From a virus, in IMG/VR virus record IMGVR_UViG_3300030333_002541, positions 1 to 25,050 of that record: 25,050 nt of DNA, one strand, 5' to 3'. Below are positions 1-8,568 of this stretch, in pieces (the first letter of the stretch is position 1; every line of letters starts with the position of its first letter). The position numbers and the translations under genes were made by a program. The notes below the pieces were generated by a model, which searched no databases, was not told the origin of the DNA, and worked only from the letters and a program-made list of their open reading frames with translations.

Positions 1-310
1 TACTATTCTCTTCAAACTTAAATGTAGCATCAGCACCAGCAGTAGTTCCTATACCTGTACTTGCTGGTTGGGTAACAGTTGTTGTTACAATTCCTACTGT
101 ACCATTACCTCTACTAATATCATCATCAGTAAATTGATACTTTAATGGTAGTTTAACTACACCATCATAATGCCTCTCGTTCCAAAACTGAAATGCATCA
201 TCTACTAAGTCACTAATCTGTTCATCAGCAACATTTATTTCGAGAACGGGAGCACCTAATTGTCTCTTCCCGTATTCTATTAATTCTGTTCTAGAAGCAG
301 GCTTTGACAT
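1..310 (-). CDS. 13: Neck protein gp13 homologue, N-terminal 103 residues (3' end outside window)
   Basis: Reading down from an ATG at 308-310 gives an open frame of 103 codons that runs off the left edge. The N-terminus contains the segment LGAPVLEINVADEQI (residues 18-32), followed by a DDA...ERHYDG stretch at about 37-50. This parallels the N-terminus of T4 gp13 as I remember it (LRRLGAPIINVELTPDQI, then EYHFDG). In T4, gp13 joins gp14 in the neck that closes the filled head and receives the tail. Residues 61-103 are Thr/Gly-rich, include GIGTT (86-90), and look like a loop insertion relative to T4. The position after the baseplate genes also fits T4 order. A candidate late promoter lies just upstream, so the gene may be transcribed separately. 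Only the N-terminal third or so is visible. Confidence 0.85.
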   Translation of the reverse strand, partial: MSKPASRTELIEYGKRQLGAPVLEINVADEQISDLVDDAFQFWNERHYDGVVKLPLKYQFTDDDISRGNGTVGIVTTTVTQPASTGIGTTAGADATFKFEENS

Positions 311-327
311 ATCACCAGTTTTCTAAG

Positions 328-335
328 TATTTATC
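328..335 (-). promoter_or_regulatory. Candidate T4-type late promoter upstream of gp13
   Basis: On the minus strand the octamer GATAAATA matches the T4 late promoter TATAAATA at seven of eight positions. It starts inside the TGA stop codon (334-336) of the preceding 125-residue gene and ends 17 bases before the gp13 ATG. Late T4-like promoters are read by the host polymerase with the phage gp55/gp33/gp45 factors. In AT-rich DNA a 7/8 match can arise by chance, but its position in the only gap before the neck gene supports function. Confidence 0.55.
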
Positions 336-711
336 AAAGAGTGGATGATATACCACCCCTCACCATAATTTGACCCTCTACAATCCTATAAACTGTATCT
401 CCGGTCTTAACATTAACGTCATATACATGTCTTCCTTCCGTCAATTCTGATGTTTGAGTCGTGGTTAACCCAATAAACATTTTTCCATCATAAGCACTAG
501 AAAAACCAACAGTAAAAGTTGCTGTTGCAGCAGCTCCAACATATTTGGCCATCTGAGAAGATTCTGCAGTATAGTCAGTAAAATCTATTGCAGTGCCAGA
601 CGTATCATTTACTGTATACGTACAAGTAAATGACGCACCAACATTAACTACCAAATCTACAACAGATGGATAGTCAGATGTTGAATCAAATGTGAAGGTT
701 CTAGTTGCCAT
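334..711 (-). CDS. Small virion-type beta-sandwich protein, function unknown
   Basis: This 125-residue protein has no signal peptide or membrane segment. It is rich in alternating Thr, Val and aromatic residues typical of beta strands. The pattern is an N-terminal strand (TFTFDS), then VVNVGASFTCTYTVND (22-37), a middle region with KMFIGLTTTQTSELTEGRH, and a C-terminal strand VYRIVEGQIMVRGGIS. It recalls the Ig-like N-terminal domain of phage upper-baseplate (BppU-type) proteins, where a modifier is followed by a closing strand. That comparison is by pattern only. The start ATG at 709-711 has a good Shine-Dalgarno sequence (AAGGAG at 720-725). The first 11 bases overlap the end of the upstream 65-residue gene. 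Its place between baseplate and neck genes suggests a virion or tail-fibre accessory protein. T4 has unrelated genes (11, 12, wac) in this place. Confidence 0.75.
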   Translation of the reverse strand: MATRTFTFDSTSDYPSVVDLVVNVGASFTCTYTVNDTSGTAIDFTDYTAESSQMAKYVGAAATATFTVGFSSAYDGKMFIGLTTTQTSELTEGRHVYDVNVKTGDTVYRIVEGQIMVRGGISSTL

Positions 712-898
712 TTACAATACTCCTTAACATTTCCTTAATCTCTTTGATTTCACCTTTAAGTTCATCTAATTCAGCACGTTCACTTTGTTTATGTTTACGA
801 GCCTGAATGTACTTTTTGTACTCAGTCATATCAGTTGAAACGATTGCGTTTGAGTTCTCATCTCTATAAAGAGCATGATTATCTTTTACTGGTATCAT
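701..898 (-). CDS. Small coiled-coil protein, function unknown
   Basis: This is a 65-residue charged protein. Residues 1-25 contain HALYRDENSNAIVSTDMTEY, a pattern I associate with small hypothetical proteins of marine T4-like phages. Residues 26-60 are strongly helical and heptad-like (LDELKGEIKEIKEMLRSIV at 45-62), so the C-terminal half probably forms a coiled coil and could oligomerise. The ATG overlaps the TGA of the large DUF4815 gene in an ATGA arrangement, and its own 3' end overlaps the next gene by 11 bases. Translation of the three genes is therefore probably coupled. By position it may serve as an assembly factor, a chaperone or a short structural connector for the neighbouring giant protein, but nothing in the sequence proves this. 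Confidence 0.75.
   Translation of the reverse strand: MIPVKDNHALYRDENSNAIVSTDMTEYKKYIQARKHKQSERAELDELKGEIKEIKEMLRSIVNGN
720..725 (-). promoter_or_regulatory. Ribosome binding site of the 125-residue gene
   Basis: On the minus strand AAGGAG lies 8 bases before the ATG at 709-711, inside the coding region of the upstream 65-residue gene. It is the clearest Shine-Dalgarno sequence at any gene junction in the window. It fixes the start of the 125-residue protein despite the 11-base overlap. Confidence 0.75.
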
Positions 899-3800
899 GA
901 TAATGCAATCGCTCTAAATTCAGAAACTCTAGGTGGTTTAGCCTGATTAGTTCCTGTCATTATAACCTTAATCTTGAATCCAGTAAATTCTCTCAAGTCT
1001 TCAATAGTAAATTCATATTCACGGAAATCATCTAATCCCTGTGAAGGAGCAACAAATTGATCAGGTAGACCTGTATTACCTTGAGGATTAATGATTATTC
1101 CATTCTCATCAAGGTTATCATAACCAGGGAAGAGTTCATAACGCATTTCATTTTCTGCCTCATCTTGTCTAAAGATAGCATATGCTACTCTGATATCAGA
1201 AGTAGATGATCTATTACCAGAGAATAGAACTTTAATTCCTGTGGCAGGAACTTTAAGACCAATATTCTTAGTAACATAAGTTGCAGAAGATGGATCTTGA
1301 CCTGCAATCTTAACTAAAGAATTTTGAGCAAAGTTATCAATAGGATCATCAATTCTATTAGTTGTAAGAATGGCACTTACTCTATCAATATCAATAACAG
1401 GTGATACATTAGGATCATCACTATCAAAATCACACTGTAGATTGAATGACTTGTTACCAGGAAGAGAAGTTAATTTACTATCTTCATTAACCTTAGAAGC
1501 AATCATCCGAGGTGTTTCAAGATAATTGGAATCATTTAACCTAATTCCTTGGAACCCTTCATCCTCAAATGATGTTTCAATACCACTTACACTTCTTGCA
1601 GTAACAGTTCTCATTCTAGATGTTATTGCAGTTCCTTTAGGAGTTAATGTTTGAACGTTTGGAGTAATAACTTCAAATTGAATGTTCTGGGAAGCTTTAA
1701 TTCTAGACTCTCCACCACCCTTTGTAGTATCAAAATATAGACTTGGTAATCCATTAGCACTAGATGATCTACTAATACCAATACCAACACCATCAGATGC
1801 TGTCTCATTCATATCAATACCAAGGAAATAAGTATCCATTGTTATAGGATGAGATCCTTGATTTGCAACTTCAGACATATTATGAGTCTTATTAATTCTC
1901 CTTAGAGATACTCCATTAAACTCATACTTATATGCTAGTGAATTTATTGGATGAGTAAATGCAAGAGTTGAATCTTGTGCTCTAGTAATTCCACTAATTG
2001 TAGTACCACTAACTGAAGTGTACTTAATAATCTCATTTCCAATCTTAAGATATCCTGGGTTAGTTGTACCAACTCCGACACCTTCGAATGAAGTAAATGC
2101 ACTACCAGCACTTACAACTAAATCTCCAGTGTTATCTCTACCATAAGCAGCAGTTATAGAAGTTGGAGCAATATCACTCACAATACCATCAATCTTAACG
2201 AGGTTATTGGATTCATGCATAGCATGATTCTTATGATAAACCTTCATTGATTTACCATCATAATAAGGATCTGCAATTGCTTGACCAGATAAAATAGTTA
2301 CATTGGAACCAGAACCATTAATTTCAGATCTAATACCAGTATTAGTAACATAATTCATACTAGCACCAGCAGCAACAAAGTCTCCCTGAACATCATCTAA
2401 GAATAATGTATTAGTAAATCCAATTGAGACAACAGATAGTTGTGCTCCTGTACCAATACCATTCATAGAAGCAGTTGGAATACCAACTACGTCACCAATC
2501 TTATATCCTCTACCACCATCAGTAACACTAACAAGTCCAACTAATCCAGCCTTATTATTAGGATCTTGATATACAGAACCAGCAGTAGATACCTGAACAG
2601 TAACCACCATTCCAGAACCACTACCAGTAATAGTAAATGGTTGAATATTTTCTGTAGTTGCAACAGTATATCCAGTACCAGCATTAACTGATAATAGAGA
2701 ATCTGTAGAACCACTACTTACAACAGAACCACCAATCGCAATAATACGTCCTAAACCACCTGATAAACCAGATCCAGTTTGTGCAATTGCAACACCAGTA
2801 GTAATACCAAGTGTATCAATACTATCCGCAATAGAAGAAGTTAAACCAAGTGTAACTCTCTTAGAAAGAACCGTAAGTGGGTTACGAGTTAATTCAACTA
2901 ACTCATTATTACCAACAGCAAGTTGTGGGTTATAGAAGTTAACAGTTCCAGTAGTACCAGCCGTGAAGTCCGCTTTATTCAATACAAACTTCATATCCTC
3001 ATACTGAGACGCACTCCATGTAGAAGCATTCTGAGATTTGAATAATGATCCCAAATATGGTTGTTGGGTTATAATTACTTTCTGAGATTCTCCTAATCCC
3101 GTAGTAGAAATATCTTCATCACCTAATCTCGAAATCCATATGTTATATTCAGTAGAAGGAGATATAACAATCAATGCATATTCATTGCCACCTTCAACAT
3201 ATACTGGAGAATCAAATGTAAATCTAGTAGGAACACTAGCATCTGCTGATACATTAATATTAGCAGCAGATACATCAACCTTACTGAATGGTAAGATGGT
3301 TGTAGTTGGATAACCAGTTTCTACAGTTCTAACTTCAACTCCGCAAGGTAATATCTCATCCTTAGTTTCAAAGTAAAGATCTACACTTGTAAGGAATACA
3401 CCATTAGCTTCAGGTACACTGAATGTTTGTGCTAGAGGGTCACACCATCTAGTAATAACTCTTTGTCTAACTGTTGTAGTTGTTGTGTTAAGAACAGCAA
3501 CATCTCTTCTACCAATCTCTCTTCTTTGTCTATCAGTAAGAACTCTGTTATCAGTCAACTCTTCAGTTACAATTTCAGCATTTCTGGTATTAATAATTGT
3601 TTCTTGAATAGTTTCAAGAACACCAGAAGACTCATAATTCTTCTCTACTGCTGTCGCAATAGTTCCTGGTATAAGTGAATTAACAGGAGAAGAAGTGAAA
3701 CGAAGGCTCTTATTACCAGCAGTAAACTGTGGGTTTTCTGCTATTGTAGAATCGGGAACAAAGAAAGAACCAATTAATGTACCAACATTATCACTTATAA

Positions 3801-6800
3801 GACGTGATTTTGTAACTGTTGCTTGAGCACCACTACTTTGTCCTCTAAGAGTCATGCTTCCATTTATAAATCCATAATAATCACCTTGTGGTTGGTTCTG
3901 AAGACTGAATGTATCAACGTTTAAAATAACAGCAGTTGATGTATAAACTTCTGCTATGCCTTGATTATCAGCATATGGGTTAACAGTATAGGTATCAGTA
4001 GGAGCATTATATGGACCATACTTATGATTTGGTGTAGCAGTTCTAAACTGAATGTAAGGAGTAGATGCAGTATTTGCTCCTTCATCTAAAATTGATGGAG
4101 TACCAATAACAGTTTCACCCACTTGGAATGTACCATTATCCATCGTTATTTCCAACAGTTTAGGGAAACAGAACTTAGCAACGTCTTCCCCTTCAAAGAA
4201 TCCATATAATTGAGTTCTTGGTTTCAATCCCTTAATCACATATTCAATATTACGTGAACGCATGAATGGAAGATTCTCACGATCAACAACACGATCTCCT
4301 AAAGATTCTGTATCAATTCTTTCAACTAATCTAGTTGTAAGTCCAGTCCTAGACTGATGAGTACTTGTAGTAGTTTCTTGGTTAGTTACCTCAACCTGAA
4401 TTGTCTGAGCACTAACCTCAACATTTCTAAAGAACCACTGACTTGGAGAACCCCAACCTCTGTTAGATGCAATATCAATTGTTCTAGGAACATCACCAGT
4501 TCTCTGAACACGAGTTTCATGACTGACTGTTGTAGCTACATCAACACCAACCCAATCTGTCTGCCATGAATTCCATACAGTAGAGATAAGACCTGTATTT
4601 GGATCAGCACCTGTCTCCTTGAGCATATCTTCATAATTTCCTTCAATATTAATAACTTGCGTATCAATTCTCTTTGTATCAATCCAAACATCAGAAGATG
4701 GATTTAATTCCATACTTCCACGCCAGAACAATACAGCAAATGGTTGAACATTTTCTGTTCGAGAAGCATAAAGATTCTCAACCATTATAGTTTCATCGTA
4801 ATCCAGAGTAATTAAATCTCCTGTTCTACGACATCCACTACCAACTAAATCTGTGGCAAAACCATAATCCTGAGAAGGATCTGCTGTTTGACCTATACCA
4901 ATAATGGCATTAGTACCTAATAGTAAATCTACTGCAGTAGTATAGTGGGATGGACGCATCTCACCAGCATTTTTATCAATTGAAGCATTGAAATCAGGAT
5001 CATTTACACTAGAAGCAAGGTTAGATTTAAAGTTATCTACTAAGAATCCACACTTAAATCTGTCCAATCCATCAGCATCTTTGATGGACATATTCTTTGT
5101 ATCACTTTCCAACATAGAAAGTGCTGTATAATACTCAAGGTTCTTAACTCTATTATCAAGTCTACCGATATCTTTCATTTGATATCTCTTGTATGACTTA
5201 AGTAGAGTCTTTACTTGCTGTGCTTCAAAAGTATAAGGTGGAACCCATATTGTCCCCACATCTAAAGCACCATTTACAGGAGCTGGTGCAACTGGTTCAT
5301 CCGCAGGATTACCAACTTGGATCTGGAAAGAACCATTAGTTGTTAAAAATATTCTATCAATTCTTCCCTGATAGTAAGTATATGTTAAATTTAAGGTCTC
5401 ATCATCAGAAAGAACATAAGGTGGAGTTTGTCCAGTACCAGTATAAACTCTTGAATCAAATTCAAACGCTGACTTTGTAGCACTATCAGGATCATAAGTT
5501 GAAACAACAGGCCTTATATCAATATAATCAGTTAATCTATCTGTATATTTTTCATCTAGGTAGAAAATATCAGCATCAAATCTATCAACATCAAAACTCT
5601 TAACACTAAACATATCTCCTTCATCAGCAGAAGGAACCACATAATGATGATAAACTACTTTTACTCTATTAGAAGGTGCTGTTTCATCTTTCTTTCTAAC
5701 AATTCTTCCGAAATCATAGAAAGCAGGTCTCTGTCCAGTGTCAACAGTATACTTATTAAGAATATTTCTATCACCAATAGTAAATGCTGTTACTGTTCCA
5801 CTAATACCTGATGACTGGAATGTTACTGTATCCCCAGTTTGTATAATAGAATCATTTCTATAAACAACTCCAAGTTGAGTAGAACTTGTTATTTCTGCTA
5901 TAACAGCAACAGAACCATTGGAAGAAACTATTTCTTCACCAACTGTTAAATCAGCAGTTGTTCCATTAGGACCTGATAATGAAGCCAAAGTAATAGATGG
6001 CAGATCAGGATCTGTCATGTCATTGGATTCATAAACACCAAGAACCCTAATAACATCAGGAACATTCAAACAAATTTCTTCATCTTCAACACGAGACCCA
6101 TAAAGATTACTAAATGTTAATCCGTTTTGAAGACTTTCTGTTGAAGAACCAGAACCTACTTTAGAAGATCTTGTAATAACTGTAACACCAGTATTAAATC
6201 TCTTCTCTTTTGATGATGGATTATCTTTTTTAAGTGTTACATCTACTCTAGTCTGAGTATCTGCTGCTCTTGAAAGGTTGAAGAAACTCAGAGTTTTGCT
6301 GTCAGCACTAATTTCTACTTGACCAGCAGTAAGTGGTTCATGTGAACCATCCCCATAAGAAATAACATACCTCTCTGGAGTAAAGGGAAGATAAGTAAAG
6401 TCTGCTTCTAAACTAAACTGAGAAGCGGCAATCTGATTACTTGCAACAGTTACATTTCTAAATTGCTTTTTGACAATAATATGTGAATCAAGAATATTAA
6501 TATCATTAACATTAGAATCAGGTAGTCTAGTAAGTAAGGAATTACCAGCCTGAACTTTATTATCTAATGAACGAATTTGTAATGTTTGAGTTACAACGTC
6601 ATTAACACCAGGAAGTTGACCATTATAAACACCGGATACTGATGTAGCAGCGGCCACAGTAATACTATTACCATCAGCAGCAACTGCAGTGACTCTGTTT
6701 AAACTAGTATCAGTAGTAGTTCCTGCATAAGAAACATAATTACCTGTTGTTACAATGCCAGCGAAATTATTACCAGCACTTGTTATAGTAGATATTCCTT

Positions 6801-8565
6801 GATTTCCTGGAGTAATCGTAAATGATGGTACATTACCACGGAAAGTTCTTGCTTTAGGAGATACACCTTTAGGTAATTTAAAATCAGCATTAAATGTCTG
6901 TCCTACCCCTGGATTTGAGTAAACAGAAAATGCATCATTTAGTCCATAATCCTTAATAGTCTTAATGATAGGACCTACATCGTTACCATTAACCTTAAAT
7001 GACTCATCTTTAACAAAATTACCATTACTACAGTAAACACTGAGACTTGTACCATTAGTCACAGCAGCTGTGAGATACCCCTCAGCACCGCTAGAATCGC
7101 CTGTAATACGTGCCGGTAGGGAAATATTGATATCAGTACTAATTCCTAATGTTGTGTATGTTTGAATATCAAACAAACGTAAATCCCATTCATTCTCATC
7201 TTGATTAGATGACTTAAGATTTACTGATTCTGCAGAGAATCCATATACTCTTGCTTTACCAATTTCATCTCCAGCAGCAGTAGCACTGGTTACACCAATT
7301 CTTTCACTTCTTAGAGTAACAAAAGAGGTAGTTCCTAATCCAACGTTGGGAACACCAAATACTCTATTAACAATAAATTGTGATCCAGTATTATAATCTA
7401 TTCCAATATTTTTTACTTCTTTTGTAGTCCTAGCCTTAGGAACATCTATGTTAGTATTACTAATTGTTTCAATATCATATCCACGTACATATGCTTTACC
7501 AGGACTAATCTGGTAAATCATAGTATCTTTAGATGGAGTATTTCCGTCCTGCGTAGTTTGACCAGGTAAATAAACTCCTTTATTTCCAATTCTATTGTTT
7601 AAAGACTCTTTAACCTTTAATCTAAAAGGTTTTACATAATAATTACCAGATTCGTCAAATGTCCTCTTTGCTAAGGCATCTCTTATAAGTGAAAGTTGTG
7701 AATCGTCTTGGAAAAACTCCTTTTCTCCATCAACAAGACGCATTATTTCTACAAAATTCTCATCATTAAGTTCATCAACATTTTTCTTTGCTAAAATAGC
7801 AGATATTTTAAGTCTATCTGCACCAGGAGCAGCAAAATTATTAAATCCTTTAGCATTATCATACAATGAAGGATCTGCACCAGCAGTTATAATTTCTTCT
7901 TGTACAGATAATCCAACACGATATGATGGTGTATTGGTGTATTGATCTAGAATAAGAGTCTGTTTTGCAACTCTTACAAAATTTCCTCTAAGCCAATAAA
8001 CACCTTCTGTTATTTGAACAGCACATCCAGTAGCTGTAGCACCACTAGGAATAGCATTTGCAAATCCTTCATTAGCAGCAATTACAGTATTTGCATAAGT
8101 TATTGAAGATAGAGTTAAAAGAGTTTCTCCATCTTGGAATGTTTGTCCACTAAAAGTAGTAGAAGACTTTTCATACTGAAGATAAAAAGTTAAATTTCCA
8201 TTATCAGACTCTGATTCTGTAATATAATCAACAACTTTTGCAGTAACTCCAGAAACTTCCCCTTGTATTCTATTACCAATTAACTTTTCAGCATAAAATG
8301 ATACAGGAATACCGAAATATGCTGCCTCAACTTGTACAGCATAATAATCAGACTGGTAAGAAACTTGACCAGGTATTACTTTAGAACCTTCTCTAAACGT
8401 ATAATCTCCATAACTCTCAATCTGATTCTGAAGAATAGATTGTAAAGTCGTTAATTCCCTTGCCTGAACTGGAAAACCAGGCTTAAATAATACTTTATGA
8501 AAATCATTAGCCGCATCAAAGTCGTCAAAATATGGACTAACGTTTAGGTTCGTTTCCTGTGACAT
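895..8565 (-). CDS. Giant DUF4815-type virion structural protein, probably peripheral baseplate
   Basis: This 2556-residue protein begins with a segment typical, from memory, of the DUF4815 family of phage structural proteins: SPYFDDFDAANDFHKVLFKP (10-29), then GFPVQARELTTLQSILQNQI and a GSKVIPGQ turn near 60-67. A second conserved block occurs at about 1430 (PFMRSRNIEYVIKGLKP, then YGFFEGEDV). A third, at about 1706-1810, starts WCDPLAQTFSVPEANGVFLT and ends IWISRLGDEDI, resembling a carbohydrate-binding-like beta sandwich. Between about 1955 and 2030 are two GG/AG-x-GY modules (VNAGTGY, TDGGRGY), and near 2170 a YLKIGNEIIKYTS module. Both types also occur in the gp7-like giant. The gene follows gp8 after 3 bases and overlaps the next gene by ATGA. 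It occupies the place of T4 genes 9-12, so it probably takes over peripheral baseplate or fibre-attachment roles. The role is inferred; the structural nature is well supported. Confidence 0.85.
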   Translation of the reverse strand: MSQETNLNVSPYFDDFDAANDFHKVLFKPGFPVQARELTTLQSILQNQIESYGDYTFREGSKVIPGQVSYQSDYYAVQVEAAYFGIPVSFYAEKLIGNRIQGEVSGVTAKVVDYITESESDNGNLTFYLQYEKSSTTFSGQTFQDGETLLTLSSITYANTVIAANEGFANAIPSGATATGCAVQITEGVYWLRGNFVRVAKQTLILDQYTNTPSYRVGLSVQEEIITAGADPSLYDNAKGFNNFAAPGADRLKISAILAKKNVDELNDENFVEIMRLVDGEKEFFQDDSQLSLIRDALAKRTFDESGNYYVKPFRLKVKESLNNRIGNKGVYLPGQTTQDGNTPSKDTMIYQISPGKAYVRGYDIETISNTNIDVPKARTTKEVKNIGIDYNTGSQFIVNRVFGVPNVGLGTTSFVTLRSERIGVTSATAAGDEIGKARVYGFSAESVNLKSSNQDENEWDLRLFDIQTYTTLGISTDINISLPARITGDSSGAEGYLTAAVTNGTSLSVYCSNGNFVKDESFKVNGNDVGPIIKTIKDYGLNDAFSVYSNPGVGQTFNADFKLPKGVSPKARTFRGNVPSFTITPGNQGISTITSAGNNFAGIVTTGNYVSYAGTTTDTSLNRVTAVAADGNSITVAAATSVSGVYNGQLPGVNDVVTQTLQIRSLDNKVQAGNSLLTRLPDSNVNDINILDSHIIVKKQFRNVTVASNQIAASQFSLEADFTYLPFTPERYVISYGDGSHEPLTAGQVEISADSKTLSFFNLSRAADTQTRVDVTLKKDNPSSKEKRFNTGVTVITRSSKVGSGSSTESLQNGLTFSNLYGSRVEDEEICLNVPDVIRVLGVYESNDMTDPDLPSITLASLSGPNGTTADLTVGEEIVSSNGSVAVIAEITSSTQLGVVYRNDSIIQTGDTVTFQSSGISGTVTAFTIGDRNILNKYTVDTGQRPAFYDFGRIVRKKDETAPSNRVKVVYHHYVVPSADEGDMFSVKSFDVDRFDADIFYLDEKYTDRLTDYIDIRPVVSTYDPDSATKSAFEFDSRVYTGTGQTPPYVLSDDETLNLTYTYYQGRIDRIFLTTNGSFQIQVGNPADEPVAPAPVNGALDVGTIWVPPYTFEAQQVKTLLKSYKRYQMKDIGRLDNRVKNLEYYTALSMLESDTKNMSIKDADGLDRFKCGFLVDNFKSNLASSVNDPDFNASIDKNAGEMRPSHYTTAVDLLLGTNAIIGIGQTADPSQDYGFATDLVGSGCRRTGDLITLDYDETIMVENLYASRTENVQPFAVLFWRGSMELNPSSDVWIDTKRIDTQVINIEGNYEDMLKETGADPNTGLISTVWNSWQTDWVGVDVATTVSHETRVQRTGDVPRTIDIASNRGWGSPSQWFFRNVEVSAQTIQVEVTNQETTTSTHQSRTGLTTRLVERIDTESLGDRVVDRENLPFMRSRNIEYVIKGLKPRTQLYGFFEGEDVAKFCFPKLLEITMDNGTFQVGETVIGTPSILDEGANTASTPYIQFRTATPNHKYGPYNAPTDTYTVNPYADNQGIAEVYTSTAVILNVDTFSLQNQPQGDYYGFINGSMTLRGQSSGAQATVTKSRLISDNVGTLIGSFFVPDSTIAENPQFTAGNKSLRFTSSPVNSLIPGTIATAVEKNYESSGVLETIQETIINTRNAEIVTEELTDNRVLTDRQRREIGRRDVAVLNTTTTTVRQRVITRWCDPLAQTFSVPEANGVFLTSVDLYFETKDEILPCGVEVRTVETGYPTTTILPFSKVDVSAANINVSADASVPTRFTFDSPVYVEGGNEYALIVISPSTEYNIWISRLGDEDISTTGLGESQKVIITQQPYLGSLFKSQNASTWSASQYEDMKFVLNKADFTAGTTGTVNFYNPQLAVGNNELVELTRNPLTVLSKRVTLGLTSSIADSIDTLGITTGVAIAQTGSGLSGGLGRIIAIGGSVVSSGSTDSLLSVNAGTGYTVATTENIQPFTITGSGSGMVVTVQVSTAGSVYQDPNNKAGLVGLVSVTDGGRGYKIGDVVGIPTASMNGIGTGAQLSVVSIGFTNTLFLDDVQGDFVAAGASMNYVTNTGIRSEINGSGSNVTILSGQAIADPYYDGKSMKVYHKNHAMHESNNLVKIDGIVSDIAPTSITAAYGRDNTGDLVVSAGSAFTSFEGVGVGTTNPGYLKIGNEIIKYTSVSGTTISGITRAQDSTLAFTHPINSLAYKYEFNGVSLRRINKTHNMSEVANQGSHPITMDTYFLGIDMNETASDGVGIGISRSSSANGLPSLYFDTTKGGGESRIKASQNIQFEVITPNVQTLTPKGTAITSRMRTVTARSVSGIETSFEDEGFQGIRLNDSNYLETPRMIASKVNEDSKLTSLPGNKSFNLQCDFDSDDPNVSPVIDIDRVSAILTTNRIDDPIDNFAQNSLVKIAGQDPSSATYVTKNIGLKVPATGIKVLFSGNRSSTSDIRVAYAIFRQDEAENEMRYELFPGYDNLDENGIIINPQGNTGLPDQFVAPSQGLDDFREYEFTIEDLREFTGFKIKVIMTGTNQAKPPRVSEFRAIALS

Positions 8566-8568
8566 GTT

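Noticed and set aside
3463-3678. Plus-strand open frame of 71 codons, and similar ones at 4357-4569, 11178-11390, 13999-14226, 14715-14921, 16030-16224, 17773-18161
   Set aside because: All lie fully inside long minus-strand genes that are clearly coding, have low-complexity Ser/Asn/Thr/Ile-rich products, and lack a plausible ribosome binding site or recognised motif. They are antisense shadows.
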